A stretch of DNA of 64,000 bases. Source: Nocardioides islandensis (GTDB taxonomy: Bacteria; Actinomycetota; Actinomycetes; Propionibacteriales; Nocardioidaceae). Under the pieces are notes generated by a model. The model searched no databases and was not told the DNA's origin. It worked only from the letters and a program-made list of their open reading frames with translations. A program made the translations under genes and the position numbers. Shown in pieces: positions 61,085-64,000 of this stretch. The stretch spans positions 62,001 through 126,000 of the forward strand of contig NZ_JADKPN010000005.1 in NCBI RefSeq assembly GCF_015352455.1, given 5' to 3'. Every line of letters begins with the position of its first letter. Position 1 is the first letter of the stretch.

Positions 61085-62989
61085 ATGCACGTCGTCCCGC
61101 GTACCGCCCTCACCGTCGCCGCCGTCGGCGCGGCGTTCGTCGTGGGCAGCGCGACGGGATCCGGCTCCCCCGAGCGGGTCGGCGGCGGCACTCCGTTGCG
61201 GCTGGTGAACGCCGACCTGCGGCCCGCGGAGTCGTGCGACGCGCTGCTGCGCTGGTACGTCGACCACGGCGTCGACCGCGTCACCCCGTGGGGCTGGGAC
61301 ATCACCCGCATCTACACGCTCGAGGACTCGGCGGCGGCACCCGGCGACGCGAGGACGCTCACCGCACCGGCTGCTGCGCCGGTCCCCTCGGCCGCGAACG
61401 CGAGCGGCACCGGGACCAACGTCCAGGAGACCGGTGTCGACGAGCCGGACATCGTCAAGACCGACGGCCGCCGGCTGGTGCGCATCGGACCGGGCGGTGA
61501 CCTCGTGGTGTACGACGTGGCCGGCAGCGAGCCCGTGCTCCTCGGGTCGCTGTCGTTGCCGGGCTTCGACTACCCCGAGCTGCTCCTCGCCGGGGACCGG
61601 GTCGTGGTGGTCGGCCACGCGAGCGGCATCGCGCAGGACCGCATCGGCCAGGGCACACGTGTCGAGGTCGTCGACATCACCGACCCGTCGGTGCCGTCGG
61701 TCGTGCGCACGTCGACCTACGACTCGGCGTACGTCACCGCCCGCCAGCACGGCGACGTCGTGCGCCTGGTGATCTCGGTCGCCCTGCCGCAGCTGGACTT
61801 CGTGGAGCCGGGCATGCTGCCCAGTGGAAGGGCCAGCGAGGAGGCGGCTCTGCGCCGCAACCAGGACGTCGTCCGGGCGAGCACGATCGACGACTGGCTG
61901 CCGCACGTGACCACCGAGGACGCCGACGGCGTGGTCACGACCTCGCGGGCCGCCGACTGCGGCGACGTCTCCATCCCGTCGCACGACGCGGGTCTCGGCA
62001 CGGTCGCCGTCGTCGGGTTCGACGTGGCGTCGCCGCAGGACACGGACGTGACCGCGGTGACCACGCCCAGCGAGACCGTCTACATGTCGCTCGACCACCT
62101 GTACCTGGCCAGCTCGGCGTACCGCCTCGGCTGGCAGGCCTGCTGCTGGGACGTCCCCCGGCTCCCGACTCCGTCGTCCCCGGATGGATCCGCCGGGGAC
62201 GACGGCACCACCTATCTCTACGACTTCGACCTCGACGGCACCGCGACGACGTACGCCGCCTCGGGCTCCGTCGCCGGCACGATCGCGGACCGCTGGTCGA
62301 TGGACGAGAGCGGCGGCGTGCTGCGGATCGCCGTCGGGCCGACGACCAGGGCCGACCTGGGCAACGCGGTCGTCACCCTGTCGCGGTCGGGCAGCGACCT
62401 GGTCGAGCGCGGGCGCGTCGACGGGCTCGGCGTCGGCGAGCAGGTCAAGGCGATGCGGTGGTTCGACGGGCTGGCCGTGATGGTCACCTTCCGGCAGACC
62501 GACCCGTTCTACGCGATCGACCTGACCGACCCGGCCGCGCCGCGGCTGCTCGGCGTGCTGAAGATCCCGGGGTACTCCTCCTACCTGCACCCCCTCGGCG
62601 ACCACCGGATGATCGGCATCGGGTCGGCCGCCGACCAGGAGACCGGCATCGTCTCCGGCGCGAAGGCGTCGCTGTTCGACGTGCACGACGTCACGGCGCC
62701 GCGCGAGCTCGACACCGTCGACTACGGCCCGGGCACCATGGCGCAGGCCGAGTACGACCCGCGCCAGTTCACCTGGCTGCCGGACTCCCGGACGGCACTG
62801 ACCGTCGTCGCGTCGGGGTACGACGGCACGGCGTACGTCTCGGTCCTGCACGTCGACGACTCGACGATGAGCACGACGAACGTGCCGCTGCCGTACCGCG
62901 ACGACATCTCCCGCGTCCGGCTCGTGCCGCTGCCCGACGGCCGGGTCCTGCTGAGCACCGCGAGCAGCGTGTCGAGCTTCGCGCTCTGA
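61085..62989 (+). CDS. Secreted beta-propeller protein (Beta_propel family)
   Basis: 634 aa. An N-terminal signal-like segment (LTVAAVGAAFVVGS), then NVQETGVDEPDIVKTDGRRL, a diagnostic block of the Beta_propel family, and repeated propeller blades; SSYLHPLGDHRMIGIG and FTWLPDSRTALTVV are later conserved segments. Exported; function unknown. ATG 61085 is chosen since homologues begin with the hydrophobic segment; GTG 61028 is in frame. Confidence 0.87.
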   Translation: MHVVPRTALTVAAVGAAFVVGSATGSGSPERVGGGTPLRLVNADLRPAESCDALLRWYVDHGVDRVTPWGWDITRIYTLEDSAAAPGDARTLTAPAAAPVPSAANASGTGTNVQETGVDEPDIVKTDGRRLVRIGPGGDLVVYDVAGSEPVLLGSLSLPGFDYPELLLAGDRVVVVGHASGIAQDRIGQGTRVEVVDITDPSVPSVVRTSTYDSAYVTARQHGDVVRLVISVALPQLDFVEPGMLPSGRASEEAALRRNQDVVRASTIDDWLPHVTTEDADGVVTTSRAADCGDVSIPSHDAGLGTVAVVGFDVASPQDTDVTAVTTPSETVYMSLDHLYLASSAYRLGWQACCWDVPRLPTPSSPDGSAGDDGTTYLYDFDLDGTATTYAASGSVAGTIADRWSMDESGGVLRIAVGPTTRADLGNAVVTLSRSGSDLVERGRVDGLGVGEQVKAMRWFDGLAVMVTFRQTDPFYAIDLTDPAAPRLLGVLKIPGYSSYLHPLGDHRMIGIGSAADQETGIVSGAKASLFDVHDVTAPRELDTVDYGPGTMAQAEYDPRQFTWLPDSRTALTVVASGYDGTAYVSVLHVDDSTMSTTNVPLPYRDDISRVRLVPLPDGRVLLSTASSVSSFAL

Positions 62990-63020
62990 CCGCGGCGAGG
63001 GGCGCCGTACTCTCGGGGAC

Positions 63021-63290
63021 ATGTGCCGCAACATCCGACCGCTGAACAACTTCGAGCCGCCGGCGACCAAGGACGAGGTCTACGCCGCGTCCCTGCAGTT
63101 CGTCCGCAAGGTCAGCGGCACGACGAAGCCGTCGCAGGTCAACGAGGAGGCGTTCAACCACGCGGTGCACGAGATCGCGCACATCACCCGGCACCTGCTC
63201 GAGGACTGGGTGACGACCGCGCCGCCGAAGAACCGCGAGGTCGAGGCCGAGAAGGCGCGGGCTCGCGCCCGGCTGAGGTACGGCACGTGA
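63021..63290 (+). CDS. DUF2277-family protein
   Basis: 89 aa. MCRNIRPLNNFEPPATKDEV with QFVRKVSGTTKPSQVNEEAF and a final basic helix is the DUF2277 pattern. Function unknown. ATG 63021 lies 7 bases after TACTCT (leaderless). Its stop overlaps the GTG of the sirtuin gene (GTGA). Confidence 0.92.
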   Translation: MCRNIRPLNNFEPPATKDEVYAASLQFVRKVSGTTKPSQVNEEAFNHAVHEIAHITRHLLEDWVTTAPPKNREVEAEKARARARLRYGT

Positions 63291-64000
63291 CGCTCATCTC
63301 GACCCGCTCGTCGTACGACGCGGCGCTGGCGCTCCTGCGCGACCGGCCACTCGTGGTGCTGACCGGCGCCGGGCTCTCGACCGACTCGGGCATCCCCGAC
63401 TACCGCGGGCCGGGCGCACCGGCGCGGATGCCGATGACGTACCAGGAGTTCGTGTCCGGACCGGCCGCCCAGCAGCGGTACTGGGGCCGCTCGCACCTCG
63501 GCTGGTCCCGGATGCGAGGTGCCGAGCCGAACGCCGGGCACGTCGCGCTCGCGGCCCTAGACCCGGAGCTGCTGATCACCCAGAACGTCGACGGCCTGCA
63601 CGAGCGCGCCGGCTCGCGGCGCATGGTCGCCCTGCACGGCCGGATCGCGGACGTGGTCTGCCTGTCGTGCCGGTCGGTCACCTCCCGGGCGTCGCTCCAG
63701 GCGCAGATGGCTTCCCTGAACCCCTCGTGGATCGCCACCCACTCCGGTGCGACTGCCCGGCCGGACGGCGACGTCGAGCTCGAGGACACCGCGGGGTTCG
63801 TGGTGCCGGCGTGCTCGTGCGGCGGCCCGCTCAAGCCGGACGTGGTGTTCTTCGGTGAGAACGTCCCCAAGGCCCGGGTGTCGCGCTGCTACGAGGCCGT
63901 GGACGCCCTCGAGTCGTCGGGCGGAGCACTGCTCTGCGTCGGCACGTCGCTGACGGTGATGAGCGGCTTCCGGTTCGTGCGCCGCGCGGCCAAGGCCGGC
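63287..64000 (+). CDS. NAD-dependent deacylase, sirtuin family (cut by window edge)
   Basis: 238 residues are in the window and there is no stop. VVLTGAGLSTDSGIPDYRG is the NAD loop, TQNVDGLHERAG the catalytic motif, and VALHGRI contains the catalytic His. The zinc set is VCLSCRS and PACSCGG. PDVVFFGENVP and LLCVGTSLTV complete the fold. GTG 63287 overlaps the preceding stop, so it is coupled to DUF2277. Confidence 0.93.
   Translation, partial: MTLISTRSSYDAALALLRDRPLVVLTGAGLSTDSGIPDYRGPGAPARMPMTYQEFVSGPAAQQRYWGRSHLGWSRMRGAEPNAGHVALAALDPELLITQNVDGLHERAGSRRMVALHGRIADVVCLSCRSVTSRASLQAQMASLNPSWIATHSGATARPDGDVELEDTAGFVVPACSCGGPLKPDVVFFGENVPKARVSRCYEAVDALESSGGALLCVGTSLTVMSGFRFVRRAAKAG

Overview
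The window is about 70% GC, with dense, often overlapping genes, many GTG/TTG starts and many start codons 6-8 bases after a TANNNT -10 box (leaderless mRNAs). MiaA/MiaB, DapF, an Rpf, PMT, LCP, a SARP and SepX/GlpR-Glp together point to an actinobacterium, most likely of the Nocardioides group. It reads as chromosome: no phage, insertion sequence, rRNA or CRISPR was found.

Layout. 1-10 kb: SDR fragment, dapF-miaA, small acidic proteins, a Nudix hydrolase, an MFS exporter, miaB, thioredoxin, a hotdog protein, an S9 peptidase, a Tam-like methyltransferase and a VOC protein. 10-20 kb: MarR with its operator, a methyltransferase, an ABC-F ATPase, ispE-rsmA-rpf-tatD-rsmI, and a divergent O-mannosyltransferase. 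20-22.5 kb: an XRE-TPR regulator facing a 45-aa secreted peptide gene that ends in Cys-Cys, then a structured intergenic region with a 6C small RNA and a TetR gene with its operator. 23-29 kb: a Fe(III)-type ABC operon behind an IdeR/DtxR-like box, whose last gene is an adenylation-carrier-acyltransferase fusion. 29-32 kb: cupredoxin-like lipoprotein, PhoX-like phosphatase with a possible PHO box, TatA, a membrane matrixin. 32.5-37 kb: GT61 transferase, methyltransferase, unknown protein and secreted PLD-like protein. 37-43 kb: deazaflavin-type oxidoreductase, membrane proteins, secreted proteins, TetR, DinB-like protein, tRNA-Ala. 43-49 kb: sepX/glpR, rimJ, mog, moaC, moeA/glp, galU and the divergent 5-FTHF cyclo-ligase. 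49-64 kb: penicillin acylase, FmdB-like protein, SAF protein, MscL, LCP, tRNA-Arg, a large SARP regulator, a Ser/Thr kinase, an enoyl-reductase-like protein, a beta-propeller protein, DUF2277 and a sirtuin cut by the window edge.

The best candidate for an undescribed system is the XRE-TPR regulator plus its convergent Cys-Cys peptide, which has the architecture of RRNPP peptide signalling (known in Firmicutes) and lies next to a 6C RNA. Second is the iron-box operon ending in the adenylation-PCP-acyltransferase fusion. Other notable items are REP-like repeats, one of them inside the miaB reading frame; a 21-bp inverted repeat around the rsmI stop; and probable non-canonical starts for rimJ (ATT) and the iron permease (CTG).
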